A stretch of 64,000 bases of DNA from an uncultured Azospirillum sp. (GCF_946480385.1 NZ_CAMLJP010000008.1:1-64000), one strand, 5' to 3'. Positions 19,003-28,552 are shown, counted from the stretch's first letter. Notes: generated from the sequence alone by a model not told the origin. A program made the numbers and translations.

Positions 19003-20798
19003 CCCGTCCTGTCCTTCTTTCGGCCCTTCTTCTCGCCGGCATCGCTGCCACCGATGCTGGATCCGGTGCATGGGCGCAGTCGAACGGCGGCGCCCGCGCG
19101 CTGGCTCCCGGCGTGAAGGTGGAGGTGGCGCCGGCACCCGGCAGCGGCTCCGCCCCCGCCGCCGGCAAGGTGGACGAGACGGCGCTGCGCTATTACGCGC
19201 GCATCGGCGACGGCGAGCGGCTGGAGGCGGAGATCGCCCGGCTGCGCGCGCTCGACCCCGGCTGGGAACCGCCCAAGGACCTGTTCGCGCCGCAGCCGAC
19301 CGCCGCGAGCGTCGACGAGACGCCGTTCTGGAACCTGCTGTCCGCCGGCAAGGTGGCGGAGGCGCGGGCGGCCATTGCCGAGCAGCGGCGCAAGTCGCCG
19401 TCCTGGCAGCCGTCGGACAAGCTTCTGCAGGAACTCGACACCGCCGAGAGCGCCGGCCGCATCCGCTCGGCCAGCGACACCAAGCGCTGGCAGGACGTGG
19501 TCGATGCCGCCGCCGCCCATCCGGAGGCGGTGGCCTGCAACCGCCTGGACAATGCGTGGCGGCTGGCCGAGGCCTATGCCGAGCTGAAGCAGGCCGATCG
19601 CGCCTTCGACACCTACCGGACCATCGTCAGCACCTGCCCCAAGGCGAAGGAGCGGCGCGACACCATCTTCAAGGCGTCCCGCTATCTCAGCCAGGACCAG
19701 CTGCGCGAACTGACCGCGCTGGGCGCCACCGCCAACCCGGCGAAGGGGGAGGATTACTCCACCGTCCGCACCGCGGAGGCCGAGCTTGAGACCGGCCGGC
19801 TGCTGGAGCGCCTCGGCAATGCCAAGCCCGGCGCCCTGTCGGCGGCCGACCTGTCGCGCATCCAGGGCATCGTCCGCGACAAGCAGGACGCCGACGGCGC
19901 CATCGCGCTCGGCTGGTATTTCCAGAAGCAGAAGAACTTCGCCGAGGCGCAGAGCTGGTTCTCGCAGGCCAATGGCTGGGCGCCGTCCGACAAGGCGGCG
20001 GAAGGGCTGGTGCTGGCCTACAACGGCCTGGGCGAGAAGGCGCAGGCCCGCGCCGCTGCCGCCCCCTGGAAGGGCAAGTCGAGCCGGATCGATCAGGCGC
20101 TGAAGGCGGTGGATCCGCCGCGCGGGTCCGGCGGCGGCCGCAGCGGTCCGCAGGGGCCGAGCGAGCTTGACCGCGCGCTGGCCCGCCAGGACTTCGCCGA
20201 GTGCCTCAGCATCATCCGCAGCAGCATCGCCAAAAGCGGTCCGACCTCCGGGCTTCTGCAGCAGCGCGGCTGGTGCCTGCTGGAGCTGAAGCGCCCGTCG
20301 GAGGCCGAGGCCGCCTTTGCCGAGGCGCAGACCCTGGCGGCGCGCGAACCGGCGAAGGGTGGCGCGTCGGCCGGGACGACGCGCACGCCGGCAGCAGCCG
20401 GCCTGCCGCAGAAGGCGACACCGGCGCAGGAGAACGCCTATGGTCAGGCCGTGGCGCGGCTGGCCACCGGCGACACCGTCGGCCTGACCCGCGACCTGCC
20501 GCGCGCCAACATGACCCCGGCGCAAAAGGCGGAGATCCGCGCGTCGCTGATGGCGACGGAGGCGAACCGGGCGCTGGAGGACAAGCGCTACAACGACGTG
20601 CTGCGCCTGCTCGACGCCCGCAAGGAGCTGACGCCGGAACCGCGGAACCTCGGGATTCTGCGCGGCTGGGCGCTCTACAACCTGATGCGCTTTGACGAGG
20701 CCTATGCCCAGTTCAAGTCCATCGACGACCGGCTGAGCACCGAGGAATCGCGCGAAGGCGTCACCGTCACCTGGAAGACCATTTACCATGACTGGTAA
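18999..20798 (+). CDS. Exported TPR protein of the cellulose operon
   Basis: The 599-residue protein starts at a GTG overlapping the bcsZ stop (GTGA). It has a signal peptide cleaved probably after AWA near residue 25 and then many TPR-like helical pairs (for example AWRLAEAYAELKQADRAFDTYRTI and AIALGWYFQKQKNFAEAQSWFSQA). BcsC, the usual outer-membrane cellulose exporter, has TPRs followed by a beta-barrel of roughly 300 residues. Here the protein stops shortly after the TPRs with no barrel-like segment, so it is not a full BcsC. From memory, some alphaproteobacterial operons carry such a TPR protein in place of BcsC (called BcsK in some schemes). A scaffold role in periplasmic assembly is inferred. 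Confidence 0.8.
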   Translation: MTRPVLLSALLLAGIAATDAGSGAWAQSNGGARALAPGVKVEVAPAPGSGSAPAAGKVDETALRYYARIGDGERLEAEIARLRALDPGWEPPKDLFAPQPTAASVDETPFWNLLSAGKVAEARAAIAEQRRKSPSWQPSDKLLQELDTAESAGRIRSASDTKRWQDVVDAAAAHPEAVACNRLDNAWRLAEAYAELKQADRAFDTYRTIVSTCPKAKERRDTIFKASRYLSQDQLRELTALGATANPAKGEDYSTVRTAEAELETGRLLERLGNAKPGALSAADLSRIQGIVRDKQDADGAIALGWYFQKQKNFAEAQSWFSQANGWAPSDKAAEGLVLAYNGLGEKAQARAAAAPWKGKSSRIDQALKAVDPPRGSGGGRSGPQGPSELDRALARQDFAECLSIIRSSIAKSGPTSGLLQQRGWCLLELKRPSEAEAAFAEAQTLAAREPAKGGASAGTTRTPAAAGLPQKATPAQENAYGQAVARLATGDTVGLTRDLPRANMTPAQKAEIRASLMATEANRALEDKRYNDVLRLLDARKELTPEPRNLGILRGWALYNLMRFDEAYAQFKSIDDRLSTEESREGVTVTWKTIYHDW

Positions 20799-20817
20799 GG
20801 GCATGACTGGTAAGGGA
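20788..20817. repeat. 15-bp tandem duplication across a stop codon and ribosome-binding site
   Basis: Two copies, ATGACTGGTAAGGGC and ATGACTGGTAAGGGA, differ at one base. The first contains the TAA stop of the TPR gene. The second supplies the AAGGGA that serves as Shine-Dalgarno for the ATG at 20824. The duplication therefore also duplicates a ribosome-binding site and a candidate start. Confidence 0.85.
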
Positions 20818-20823
20818 GCCCCG

Positions 20824-21516
20824 ATGCCCAAGACTACGATTTCCGGTGTGGCGCGGACCGGCCGCAGGCGCGCGGCGCTGTGGGCGGTCCTTGCGGCGAC
20901 GCTGCTGACCTCCGGCTGCGCCGGCTGGGTGCGCGACAACCTGACCCAGGCGCCCACGCCCTGGCGGCGTGTGCAGCCGACCGCGCTGCCGGTGACCATG
21001 CCGGACAGCCGCGACTTCCCCATCGTCGCCGCCCGCATGCGCGACACCGGCGCCGTCTACAAATCCTACGTCGTCGTGCTGGGCAACCCGACGGTCCTGC
21101 CGGGCGAGAACCGCCTGAGCATCGACGTGCAGACCCTGCCGGACAGCCTGTTCGGTGCCCTGGTCCAGCCGCCGCGCGTCTTCCCGGTGCCGCTCTACAC
21201 CATGGAGACGCTGTTGGCGACGACCAAGCGCGAGTTCCCGGAGATGACCGTCAAGGTCGCCGACGCCGCCCGGCGCAACCGCTACGGCGACTACGACTAT
21301 GTCACCGCCCAGGACGGGGAGAACAGCTGCGTCCTGGCGTGGCAGCTGATCTCCGACCATAAGCGGATGCTGCCGGAGCGGATCGAGGCGGTGCGTCTGG
21401 AATACCGGGCCTGCGGCGTCGGCTCCAACGTCCGCGCCCTGCTGGTCCCCTTCGACGGGCTGTCGCTGACCTTGCCGGAAACGGTGCTGGAGGCGCAGGA
21501 TCTGGGCGGGATGTAG
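20824..21516 (+). CDS. BcsN-like cellulose operon lipoprotein
   Basis: The 230-residue protein has a lipoprotein signal with the lipobox LTSGC near residue 33, followed by a compact beta-rich domain. Its order of short motifs (YVVVLGN, GENRLSIDV, then a C-terminal DYDYVTAQDGENSCVLAWQLI) resembles what I recall of BcsN, a lipoprotein found in alphaproteobacterial cellulose clusters; I cannot confirm this without a profile search. The ATG at 20824 is chosen because AAGGGAG ends about 6 bases upstream; ATGs at 20788 and 20803 lie inside a 15-bp duplication and lack that spacing. Position at the end of the bcs operon supports a role in cellulose export or outer-membrane anchoring. Confidence 0.6.
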   Translation: MPKTTISGVARTGRRRAALWAVLAATLLTSGCAGWVRDNLTQAPTPWRRVQPTALPVTMPDSRDFPIVAARMRDTGAVYKSYVVVLGNPTVLPGENRLSIDVQTLPDSLFGALVQPPRVFPVPLYTMETLLATTKREFPEMTVKVADAARRNRYGDYDYVTAQDGENSCVLAWQLISDHKRMLPERIEAVRLEYRACGVGSNVRALLVPFDGLSLTLPETVLEAQDLGGM

Positions 21517-21567
21517 CCCAAAGATCCCCTTTCCGACGAAAGATCCCACACCGGAAGTCCGCCCGCC

Positions 21568-23238
21568 ATGACCACCGTATCCGAAGCGTTGCGCATGGCC
21601 GTCGGGCTGCACCAGGGCAACCGTCTGGCCGAGGCGGCGGACATCTACCGGAAGATCCTACAGGCGGCCCCCGAGGTCGCCGATGCGTGGCATCTGCTGG
21701 GGGTGCTGCACCACCAGTCCGGCCAATCCGCCGAAGCCGTGCGGCTGATCGGCGAGGCGATCCGGCGCGATACCCTCTGCGCCGCCTATCACGACAATCT
21801 CGGATCGGCGCTGCGGGCGGCGGGGCAGGCGGATCGGGCCGCCGCTCATCACCGGGTGGCGACCGCCATCGATCCGGGGTGGGTCAAGCCCTTCGGCAAT
21901 CTGGCCGGCGCCCTGACCGATCTCAGCGACGGTGCCGGTGCCGCCGGTGCGCTGCGCAGGGCCTTGCGGCTGGCGCCTGAGTCCGACGCCTATCTGCTGC
22001 GGCTCGGCGACTGCCTCTATGCCCAGGAGCGGATGGCGGAGGCGGAGGCGTGTTACCGGCGGCTGGACACCCTCCATCCCGGCCGGGCCGATTGCCGGTA
22101 CCGGATGGGCCTGTGCCGGCTGACGGCGAGCCGGTTGATGGCGGCGGTGCTCGCCACCGCCGGAAAGACCGTCGACCGGACTGCCCTGGGGGAAGCCATT
22201 GCCGCCTTCGCCGATGCCGCGGCGGACGGCCATGCCGATGCCGGCAAAAACCTGTTCGGCACGGCGGTGGTGGCGATCCAGACCGGGGTGATGGACGACG
22301 CGACGCTGGACCGCATCGCCGCCGCGGCGCGGCGCCGGCTGATGGCGGAGCCGCGCGACAGCGTCGCCCTGTCGGTGGTCTGCTATCGCCTCTATCGCCG
22401 GGGACGGCTCGACCTCGCCAGCCGCTATTTCCGCAAATACGCTCGCCATTGGACGCCGCAGGACATCGCCGCCGATTTCGAGATGCTGCTGTGGTCGATG
22501 GTGCGCGGCGAACCGGCCTTCTTCGACCGTCTGGCCGCCGAGCCGCCGGCATGCTTCAGCCGCGCCGTCCGCCGCATGCCGGTCCCGCCGCAGGCCGATG
22601 GCCGGCCGATCCTGCTGGTGGGCTGCGACGAGACCTATTGGCGCCGCTTCGGCGCCGGCTTCCTCGCCACCCGGCGGGAGAAGGCGCCGTCCTGCGCCCT
22701 CCATGTCCATATCGTCAACCCGTCGGACGAGACCGAGGCGGAACTGATGCGGCTGGCCGGCGACGTCCCGCTGTCCGTTTCCTTCGAGACCATCGACCTA
22801 GCCGTGCTGCCCGAGCCGGTGCGGCTGACCTATTTCGCCTCCGCCCGCTTCGCGGTGACACAGCAGCTTCTGCGGCAGGGGGCCGGGCCGGTGATCCAGG
22901 TCGATGTCGATGCGCTGCTGCTCGCCGATCCGGGAGCCGCGATGGCCGATTGGCAGGATTGGGACGTGGCGGTGATGCAGGACCGGCGGGGCCGCGGGCC
23001 GACCCGCGATTTCCTCGCCGGCTTCCTCGCCTTCAACCGGACGCCGACGGCCCAGCGCTACCTCGACCTCGTCGTCGCCTATATCGGCCGGCATTTCGAC
23101 GAGGGCCGGGCCTTCTGGGGGCTGGATCAGGCAGCGCCCTACTGCACATACGACCATCTGGTCCGCAACGGCGGGGCGCGGGCCCTGATCCGCTTCGACT
23201 TCGAAGCCTTCCCCTTCCTGCACTTCCTGGCGAAGTAA
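21568..23238 (+). CDS. TPR protein with C-terminal glycosyltransferase-like domain
   Basis: This 556-residue protein has no signal peptide. The first half (about 1-200) consists of TPR units, starting EALRMAVGLHQGNRLAEAAD. The C-terminal half (about 345-556) begins with a strand ILLVGCDETYWRRF and contains QVDVDALLLAD, which resembles the DxD metal and nucleotide-sugar site of GT-A glycosyltransferases. It also has FLAFNRTPTAQRYLDLV and WGLDQAAPYC, features seen in GT8-like or nucleotide-diphospho-sugar transferase folds. It follows the cellulose operon by 51 bp on the same strand and may modify a surface glycan or protein. The glycosyltransferase call is tentative; the TPR part is clear. It ends tail to tail with the minus-strand oxidoreductase, only 11 bp away. 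Confidence 0.6.
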   Translation: MTTVSEALRMAVGLHQGNRLAEAADIYRKILQAAPEVADAWHLLGVLHHQSGQSAEAVRLIGEAIRRDTLCAAYHDNLGSALRAAGQADRAAAHHRVATAIDPGWVKPFGNLAGALTDLSDGAGAAGALRRALRLAPESDAYLLRLGDCLYAQERMAEAEACYRRLDTLHPGRADCRYRMGLCRLTASRLMAAVLATAGKTVDRTALGEAIAAFADAAADGHADAGKNLFGTAVVAIQTGVMDDATLDRIAAAARRRLMAEPRDSVALSVVCYRLYRRGRLDLASRYFRKYARHWTPQDIAADFEMLLWSMVRGEPAFFDRLAAEPPACFSRAVRRMPVPPQADGRPILLVGCDETYWRRFGAGFLATRREKAPSCALHVHIVNPSDETEAELMRLAGDVPLSVSFETIDLAVLPEPVRLTYFASARFAVTQQLLRQGAGPVIQVDVDALLLADPGAAMADWQDWDVAVMQDRRGRGPTRDFLAGFLAFNRTPTAQRYLDLVVAYIGRHFDEGRAFWGLDQAAPYCTYDHLVRNGGARALIRFDFEAFPFLHFLAK

Positions 23239-23249
23239 CGCCGTCCCCC

Positions 23250-26200
23250 TTATGCCGCCTGGGCGGTGCGCTCCCGCAGCCGCTGTTCCAGGGCTCGCCA
23301 GCGCGGCTCGACTGCCTCCAGCGCCCGATGCTTGACCGGGCCGAAGCCGCGGATTTCCTGCGGCAAGGCGGCCAGTTCCACCGCGGTGGCGAGCCGGTCG
23401 GCCGACAGCCGCTCGGCGATCTCCGCCACCGTGGCCTCGTAGCGGGCGATCAGCGCGCGTTCCATCTTCCGCTCCGCCGTGTAGCCGAAGGGGTCGAGCG
23501 CGGTGCCGCGCAGCCTCTTCATCGCCGCCATCCCGCGGAACACCGGCAGGATCCAGGCGCCCAGCGCCATCTTGCGCGGCTCGCCATAGCTGTTGGTGTC
23601 GCGCGACAGCAGCGGCGGGGCGAGGTGGAAGACCGGCTTCCAGTCGCCTTCGAACCGCTCCTCCAGGCTTTTGCGGAAGGCCGGGTCGCTGTGCAGGCGG
23701 GCGACCTCATACTCGTCCTTGTAGGCCATCAGCTTGAAGGCGCTGCGTGCCACCGCTTCGGCCAGCGCCGTTGAACCGGGAGCGACGCGGGCTTCCGCCT
23801 GCCGTGCCCGCTCCACCAGCGCGCGGTAGCGGTCGGCATAGGCGCGGTCCTGATACTCCGCCAGGAACGCCGCGCGGCGCTCGACGATGGTGGCGAGGTC
23901 GCTCGCCGGGGCCTCCTCCTCCGCGCCCAGGGTCGCCAGAACCTCCGGCCGGTGCGCGGCGAGGCGGCCGAAGGCGAAGGCGCGCAGGTTGGCGGGCACG
24001 CCGGTGCCGTTCAGTTCGATGGCGCGGGTCAGCGCCTCCAGCCCGACCGGCAGCAACCCCTTCTGGAAGGCGACGCCCATCAGGAAGATGTTGGCGAGGA
24101 TGCTGTCGCCGAAGAGGGCGGTGACCACCCGGTTGGCGTCCACCACCTCGACCCGGTCGGGTCCGGCGGCGCGGCGCAGGCTGCGCAGCAGCCCGCCGGC
24201 ATCGGGAAGCTTGGTTCCGTCGCGGGTGAAGGCGCCGGTCGGGGCGACATGGGCGTTCGCCACCACCCGCGTCCGGCCCAGCCGCACCGTCTTCAGCGCG
24301 TCCGGCGATGCCGCGACCACCGTGTCGCAAGCCAGCACCAGCTGCGCCTGCTTCGGGTCGATCCGCGCCTGATTCAGCCGCGCCGCGTCGCCGGCCACGC
24401 GGAGGTAGCTGTAGACCGCGCCGCCCTTCTGCGCGAAGCCCATGAAGTCGAGCACGGAGGACGCCTTGCCCTCCAGATGCGCCGCCATCGCCAGCACCGC
24501 GCCGACGGTGACGACGCCGGTGCCGCCGACGCCGACGATCAGGATCTCGGCCGGGTCTTCAGTCGTGGAATAGTGCGGCAGCGGCAGATCCGCCAGATCG
24601 TCGGCGAAGCGGGCGGCGACCTTGTCGGGGTTCGGCTTGCGCAAGGTTCCGCCGACCACCGAGACGAAGCTGGGGCAGAAGCCGTCGGCGCAGGAATAAT
24701 CCTTGTTGCAGCTGGACTGGTCGATCTGCCGCTTCACGCCGAATTCGGTCTGCTTCGGCTGCACCGACAGGCAGTTCGACTTCTTGCCGCAGTCGCCGCA
24801 GCCTTCGCAGACCAGATCGTTGATGACCATGCGGCGGGCCGGGTCGGCCATGGTGCCGCGCTTGCGCCGGCGGCGCTTCTCAGCGGCGCAGGTCTGCTCG
24901 TAGACGATGGCGGTGACGCCGGGGATTTCGCGCATCTCGCGCTGGACGGCGTCCAACTCCTCGCGGTGATGCACGGTGGTGAAGGGGGCGAGGCCGGACC
25001 GGCTGTCGTACTTCTCCGGCGCGTCGCTGACCACGGCGATGCGGGTGATGCCCTCCGCCGCCAGCTGGCGGGTGATGGCGTCGACGGAGATCGGGCCGTC
25101 CACCGGCTGGCCGCCGGTCATGGCGACGGCGTCGTTGAACAGGATCTTGTAGGTGATGTTGACCTTGGCGGCCACCGCCTGCCGGATCGCCAGCAGGCCG
25201 GAATGGAAATAGGTGCCCTCGCCCAGATTCTGGAAGATGTGCGGGCGCTTGCTGTAGCGCGACTGCCCGATCCAGCTGACGCCCTCGCCGCCCATCTGGC
25301 TGAGGCCGACCGTGTCGCGGTCCATCCACGACGCCATGAAATGGCAGCCGATGCCGGCCATCGCCTTGCTGCCCTCCGGCACCTTGGTCGAGCTGTTGTG
25401 CGGACAGCCGGAACAGAAATAGGGCGTGCGCGGCAGGGCAGGGGCGGCCGGCGCCTCGCCCGGCAGCAGCTCGGCCAAGCGGGCGGAGAAGTCCCGCTCC
25501 GGGAAGCGGTGGCGGATGCGCTCCACCAGCGCCTTGGCGACGATCCAGGGGCGCAGCTCGCCGGTGGCCGGCAGCAGCGGGGCGCCGAACTCGTCGGTCT
25601 TGCCGACGACGGCACGCGGACGTTCGCCGGCCGGCAGGTGGAACAGCAGGTCCTTCAGCTGGCCTTCGACGACGGGGGCCTTTTCCTCGACAACCAGAAT
25701 CTCTTCCGCGCCGCGGGCGGCGGTCAGGGCGAAGTCGGGTTCCAGCGGCCAGGACAGTCCGATCTTGTGGACCGACAGCCCGATCTCCGCCGCCTCCGCC
25801 GGGCCGATGCCGAGCACGCGCAGCGCCTCCATCAGGTCGAGATGCGCCTTGCCGGTGGTGACGATGCGCAGCCAGCCGCCTTTACCCAGCACCGTGCGGT
25901 CGATGCGGTTGACGCGGGCGAAGGCCTTCGCCGCCGCGACCTTGGCGGCCAGCCGTTCCTCGATGGCGAGGCTGGGCAGGTCGGGCCAGCGGTAATGCAA
26001 GCCCCCCGGCGGCGGGTCGAACTCCACCGGCAGGAAGCCGCGGTTGAGCGAGGGCAGGCGCACCGTGGCGGAGCTTTCCACCGATTCCGAGATCGCCTTG
26101 AAGCCGACCCAGGCGCCGGAAAAGCGCGACAGCGCGTAGCCGTAGAGGCCGAAATCGAGGAATTCGCGCACGCCCGACGGGTTCAGCACCGGCATCGACC

Positions 26201-26750
26201 AGGCGATCATCGCGAGGTCGCTCTGGTGCGGCATGCTGGAGGACACGCAGCCATGGTCGTCGCCGGCCACCGCCAGCACGCCGCCGCGCGGCGAGCTGCC
26301 ATAGGCGTTGGCATGCTTCAGCACGTCGCCGGAGCGGTCCACCCCCGGCCCCTTGCCGTACCACATGCCGAACACGCCGTCGACGGTGCCCTCGCCCGAG
26401 GATTCGACCTGCTGGGTGCCCATGACGGCGGTGGCGCCCAGATCCTCGTTCACGCCGGGGACGAAGCTGATGGCGTGGGCATCCAAATGCTTGCGCGCCT
26501 GCCACAGCGCCTGATCCAGCCCGCCCAGCGGCGAGCCGCGATAGCCGCTGACGAAGCCGGCGGTGTTCAGCCCCGCCCGGCGGTCGCTTTCCGCCTGGAG
26601 CAGCAGCAACCTGACCAGCGCCTGGGTGCCGGACAGATAAACCTGGCCCTCCGCCCGGCTGTAGCGGTCGTCCAGGCGATAGCCGTCATCAATCTTCGCC
26701 TGTACTGCCGCCACCTGTTCCGCCCGCAGGCCCTTCGGCATGCCGTCCAT
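23250..26750 (-). CDS. Indolepyruvate ferredoxin oxidoreductase, fused subunits
   Basis: This cytoplasmic 1166-residue enzyme oxidatively decarboxylates aryl pyruvates such as indolepyruvate to acyl-CoA, reducing ferredoxin. The N-terminal half is the alpha-type region with pyrophosphate-binding segments (GIGCHFMASWMDRDT and the TPP-site ILFNDAVAMTGGQPVDG). A cysteine-rich iron-sulfur segment follows (VCEGCGDCGKKSNC and later CNKDYSCADGFCPSF). Next is the gamma-type domain starting ILIVGVGGTGVVTVG, and a C-terminal DUF6537-like region. Length matches the fused alphaproteobacterial form. The ATG at 26750 has GAGGGGACGAG just upstream; a much longer frame reading into the GMC gene is spurious. 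In Azospirillum-like bacteria it could compete for indolepyruvate, the precursor of indole-3-acetate; that link is inference. Confidence 0.93.
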   Translation of the reverse strand: MDGMPKGLRAEQVAAVQAKIDDGYRLDDRYSRAEGQVYLSGTQALVRLLLLQAESDRRAGLNTAGFVSGYRGSPLGGLDQALWQARKHLDAHAISFVPGVNEDLGATAVMGTQQVESSGEGTVDGVFGMWYGKGPGVDRSGDVLKHANAYGSSPRGGVLAVAGDDHGCVSSSMPHQSDLAMIAWSMPVLNPSGVREFLDFGLYGYALSRFSGAWVGFKAISESVESSATVRLPSLNRGFLPVEFDPPPGGLHYRWPDLPSLAIEERLAAKVAAAKAFARVNRIDRTVLGKGGWLRIVTTGKAHLDLMEALRVLGIGPAEAAEIGLSVHKIGLSWPLEPDFALTAARGAEEILVVEEKAPVVEGQLKDLLFHLPAGERPRAVVGKTDEFGAPLLPATGELRPWIVAKALVERIRHRFPERDFSARLAELLPGEAPAAPALPRTPYFCSGCPHNSSTKVPEGSKAMAGIGCHFMASWMDRDTVGLSQMGGEGVSWIGQSRYSKRPHIFQNLGEGTYFHSGLLAIRQAVAAKVNITYKILFNDAVAMTGGQPVDGPISVDAITRQLAAEGITRIAVVSDAPEKYDSRSGLAPFTTVHHREELDAVQREMREIPGVTAIVYEQTCAAEKRRRRKRGTMADPARRMVINDLVCEGCGDCGKKSNCLSVQPKQTEFGVKRQIDQSSCNKDYSCADGFCPSFVSVVGGTLRKPNPDKVAARFADDLADLPLPHYSTTEDPAEILIVGVGGTGVVTVGAVLAMAAHLEGKASSVLDFMGFAQKGGAVYSYLRVAGDAARLNQARIDPKQAQLVLACDTVVAASPDALKTVRLGRTRVVANAHVAPTGAFTRDGTKLPDAGGLLRSLRRAAGPDRVEVVDANRVVTALFGDSILANIFLMGVAFQKGLLPVGLEALTRAIELNGTGVPANLRAFAFGRLAAHRPEVLATLGAEEEAPASDLATIVERRAAFLAEYQDRAYADRYRALVERARQAEARVAPGSTALAEAVARSAFKLMAYKDEYEVARLHSDPAFRKSLEERFEGDWKPVFHLAPPLLSRDTNSYGEPRKMALGAWILPVFRGMAAMKRLRGTALDPFGYTAERKMERALIARYEATVAEIAERLSADRLATAVELAALPQEIRGFGPVKHRALEAVEPRWRALEQRLRERTAQAA

Positions 26751-26914
26751 CTCTCGTCCCCTCGGATTTCTATCGTTGGGGACAAGTCTGCGCCTTTCGC
26801 AGGCAAATGATTTTGCGGGTTGGCCGTGGATCAGGGGTGATCGGAAAATCCTGTTGCGGATTGTTAGGCCGCTCAGCGAAATTTTTGCGCAGGCCGCGGG
26901 GCTTTCCGGACGGA

Positions 26915-28552
26915 TTACCCTTTCAGAGCTGCACGGCGGTCGGCGCGCATCAGGGCGGCGCCGCGTTCGGCGATCATCACCGTCGGCGTGTTGGTGTTGC
27001 CCGACGTCAGCGTCGGCATCACCGAGGCGTCGATCACCCGCAACCCACGCACGCCGCGCACCCGCATCTCCGCATCGGTGACGGCGGTGGCATCGTCCTT
27101 GCCGCCCATCCGGCAGGTGCCGACGGGGTGGAAGATGGTGGTGCCGATGTCGCCGGCGGCCTTGGCCAGCTCCTCTTCGGTCTGGAAGCGGGGGCCGGGC
27201 TTGTATTCCTGCGGGTGATAGGGGGCGAGCGCCGGCTGCGCCACGATGCGGCGGGTCAGCGCCAGCGCCTTGGCCGCCTTCGCCCGGTCGGCCGGATCGG
27301 ACAGGTAGCAGGGGGCGATGGCCGGATTCTCCCGGTGGTCGGCGGTGGTGATGCGGGTCCAGCCGCGTGACGCCGGGCGCAGGTCGCAGACGCTGGCGGT
27401 GAAGGCCGGGAAGGCGTGCAGCGGATCGCCGAACTTCTCCAGCGACAGCGGCTGCACATGGTATTCCAGGTCGGCGGTCGCGACCTCCGGCGACGATTTG
27501 GCGAAGACGCCGAGCTGGCTGGGCGCCATGGTCAGCGGCCCCTTGCGGAACAGCGCATATTCCAGCCCCATCATCGCCTTGCCGAACAGGCTGCCGGCCC
27601 GCTTGTTCAGCGTGACGATGCCGTCGACCTTGTAGATCATGCGCAACTGCAGATGGTCCTGCAGATTGGCGCCGACGTCCGGCGCGTCCAGCACCACCGG
27701 AATGCCGAGTTTCCTCAGATGCTCCGCCGGGCCGATGCCGGAACGCTGGAGGATCGCCGGGCTGCCGATGGATCCTGCGGCCAGCACCGTCTCGATCTTC
27801 GAGGTCGCCCGCGCAGGCTCCCCCTTCACGGTGAAGCGGATGCCGGTGACGCGGCCGTCGGCGATCTCCACCTTGTCGATGGCCGCCTCGATGGCGAGCT
27901 TCAGGTTCGGGCGGTCGAGGGCGGGGCGCAGGAAGGCCTTGGCCGCGCTCCAGCGGATGCCGCCCTTCTGGTTCACCTCGAAGCTGCCGACGCCGAGATT
28001 GTCGCCGCGGTTGAAGTCGTCGTTGCGCGGGATGCCGGCCTGCTGAGCCGCCTCGGCGAAGCGGTCCAGCAGATCCCAGCGCAGCCGCTGCCGCTCCACC
28101 CGCCATTCGCCGCCGGCACCGTGCATCTCGTCGGCGCCGCGCCAGTAATCCTCGCTGCCCTTGAAGACCGGCAGCACCTCCTTCCAGCTCCAGCGCGAAT
28201 CACCGGTGATGGCCGCCCATTCGTCGTAGTCGCGCGCCTGCCCGCGCATGGCGATCATGCCGTTGATCGACGAACAGCCGCCCAGCACCTTGCCGCGGGC
28301 GTAATGGATGCTGCGGCCGTTCAGCCCCGGCTCGGCCTCCGTCTTGAAGCACCAGTCGGTGCGCGGGTTGCCGATGCAGAACAGATAACCGGCGGGGATG
28401 TGCAGCCAGACCCAGCTGTCCTTGCCGCCGGCCTCCAGCAGCAGCACCGAGACGTCCGGATCGGCCGACAGCCGGTTGGCCAGCACGCAGCCAGCCGTGC
28501 CGCCGCCCGCGATGATGTAGTCGAAGCTGCCGAAGTCCAACACGTCCGCCAT
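26915..28552 (-). CDS. GMC family oxidoreductase (choline dehydrogenase-like)
   Basis: The 545-residue FAD enzyme has the Rossmann dinucleotide motif IAGGGTAGCVLANRLS near the N terminus, the GMC signature LGGCSSINGMI around 90 and the second signature GSIGSPAILQRSGIGP near 255. The catalytic region HPVGTCRMG, with its histidine, and NTNTPTVMIAE, with the partner polar residue, are present. The family oxidises alcohols such as choline, aliphatic alcohols or polyethylene glycol; the substrate here is unknown. The ATG at 28552 follows GGGAGGGACGCG, a good ribosome-binding site. It lies between a LysR gene (109 bp upstream) and the indolepyruvate enzyme (164 bp downstream), all on the minus strand. 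Confidence 0.93.
   Translation of the reverse strand: MADVLDFGSFDYIIAGGGTAGCVLANRLSADPDVSVLLLEAGGKDSWVWLHIPAGYLFCIGNPRTDWCFKTEAEPGLNGRSIHYARGKVLGGCSSINGMIAMRGQARDYDEWAAITGDSRWSWKEVLPVFKGSEDYWRGADEMHGAGGEWRVERQRLRWDLLDRFAEAAQQAGIPRNDDFNRGDNLGVGSFEVNQKGGIRWSAAKAFLRPALDRPNLKLAIEAAIDKVEIADGRVTGIRFTVKGEPARATSKIETVLAAGSIGSPAILQRSGIGPAEHLRKLGIPVVLDAPDVGANLQDHLQLRMIYKVDGIVTLNKRAGSLFGKAMMGLEYALFRKGPLTMAPSQLGVFAKSSPEVATADLEYHVQPLSLEKFGDPLHAFPAFTASVCDLRPASRGWTRITTADHRENPAIAPCYLSDPADRAKAAKALALTRRIVAQPALAPYHPQEYKPGPRFQTEEELAKAAGDIGTTIFHPVGTCRMGGKDDATAVTDAEMRVRGVRGLRVIDASVMPTLTSGNTNTPTVMIAERGAALMRADRRAALKG

Noticed and set aside
26751..28106. Upstream extension of the indolepyruvate oxidoreductase frame
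   Set aside because: It reads the GMC gene in the wrong frame. The family start and a good ribosome-binding site are at 26750.
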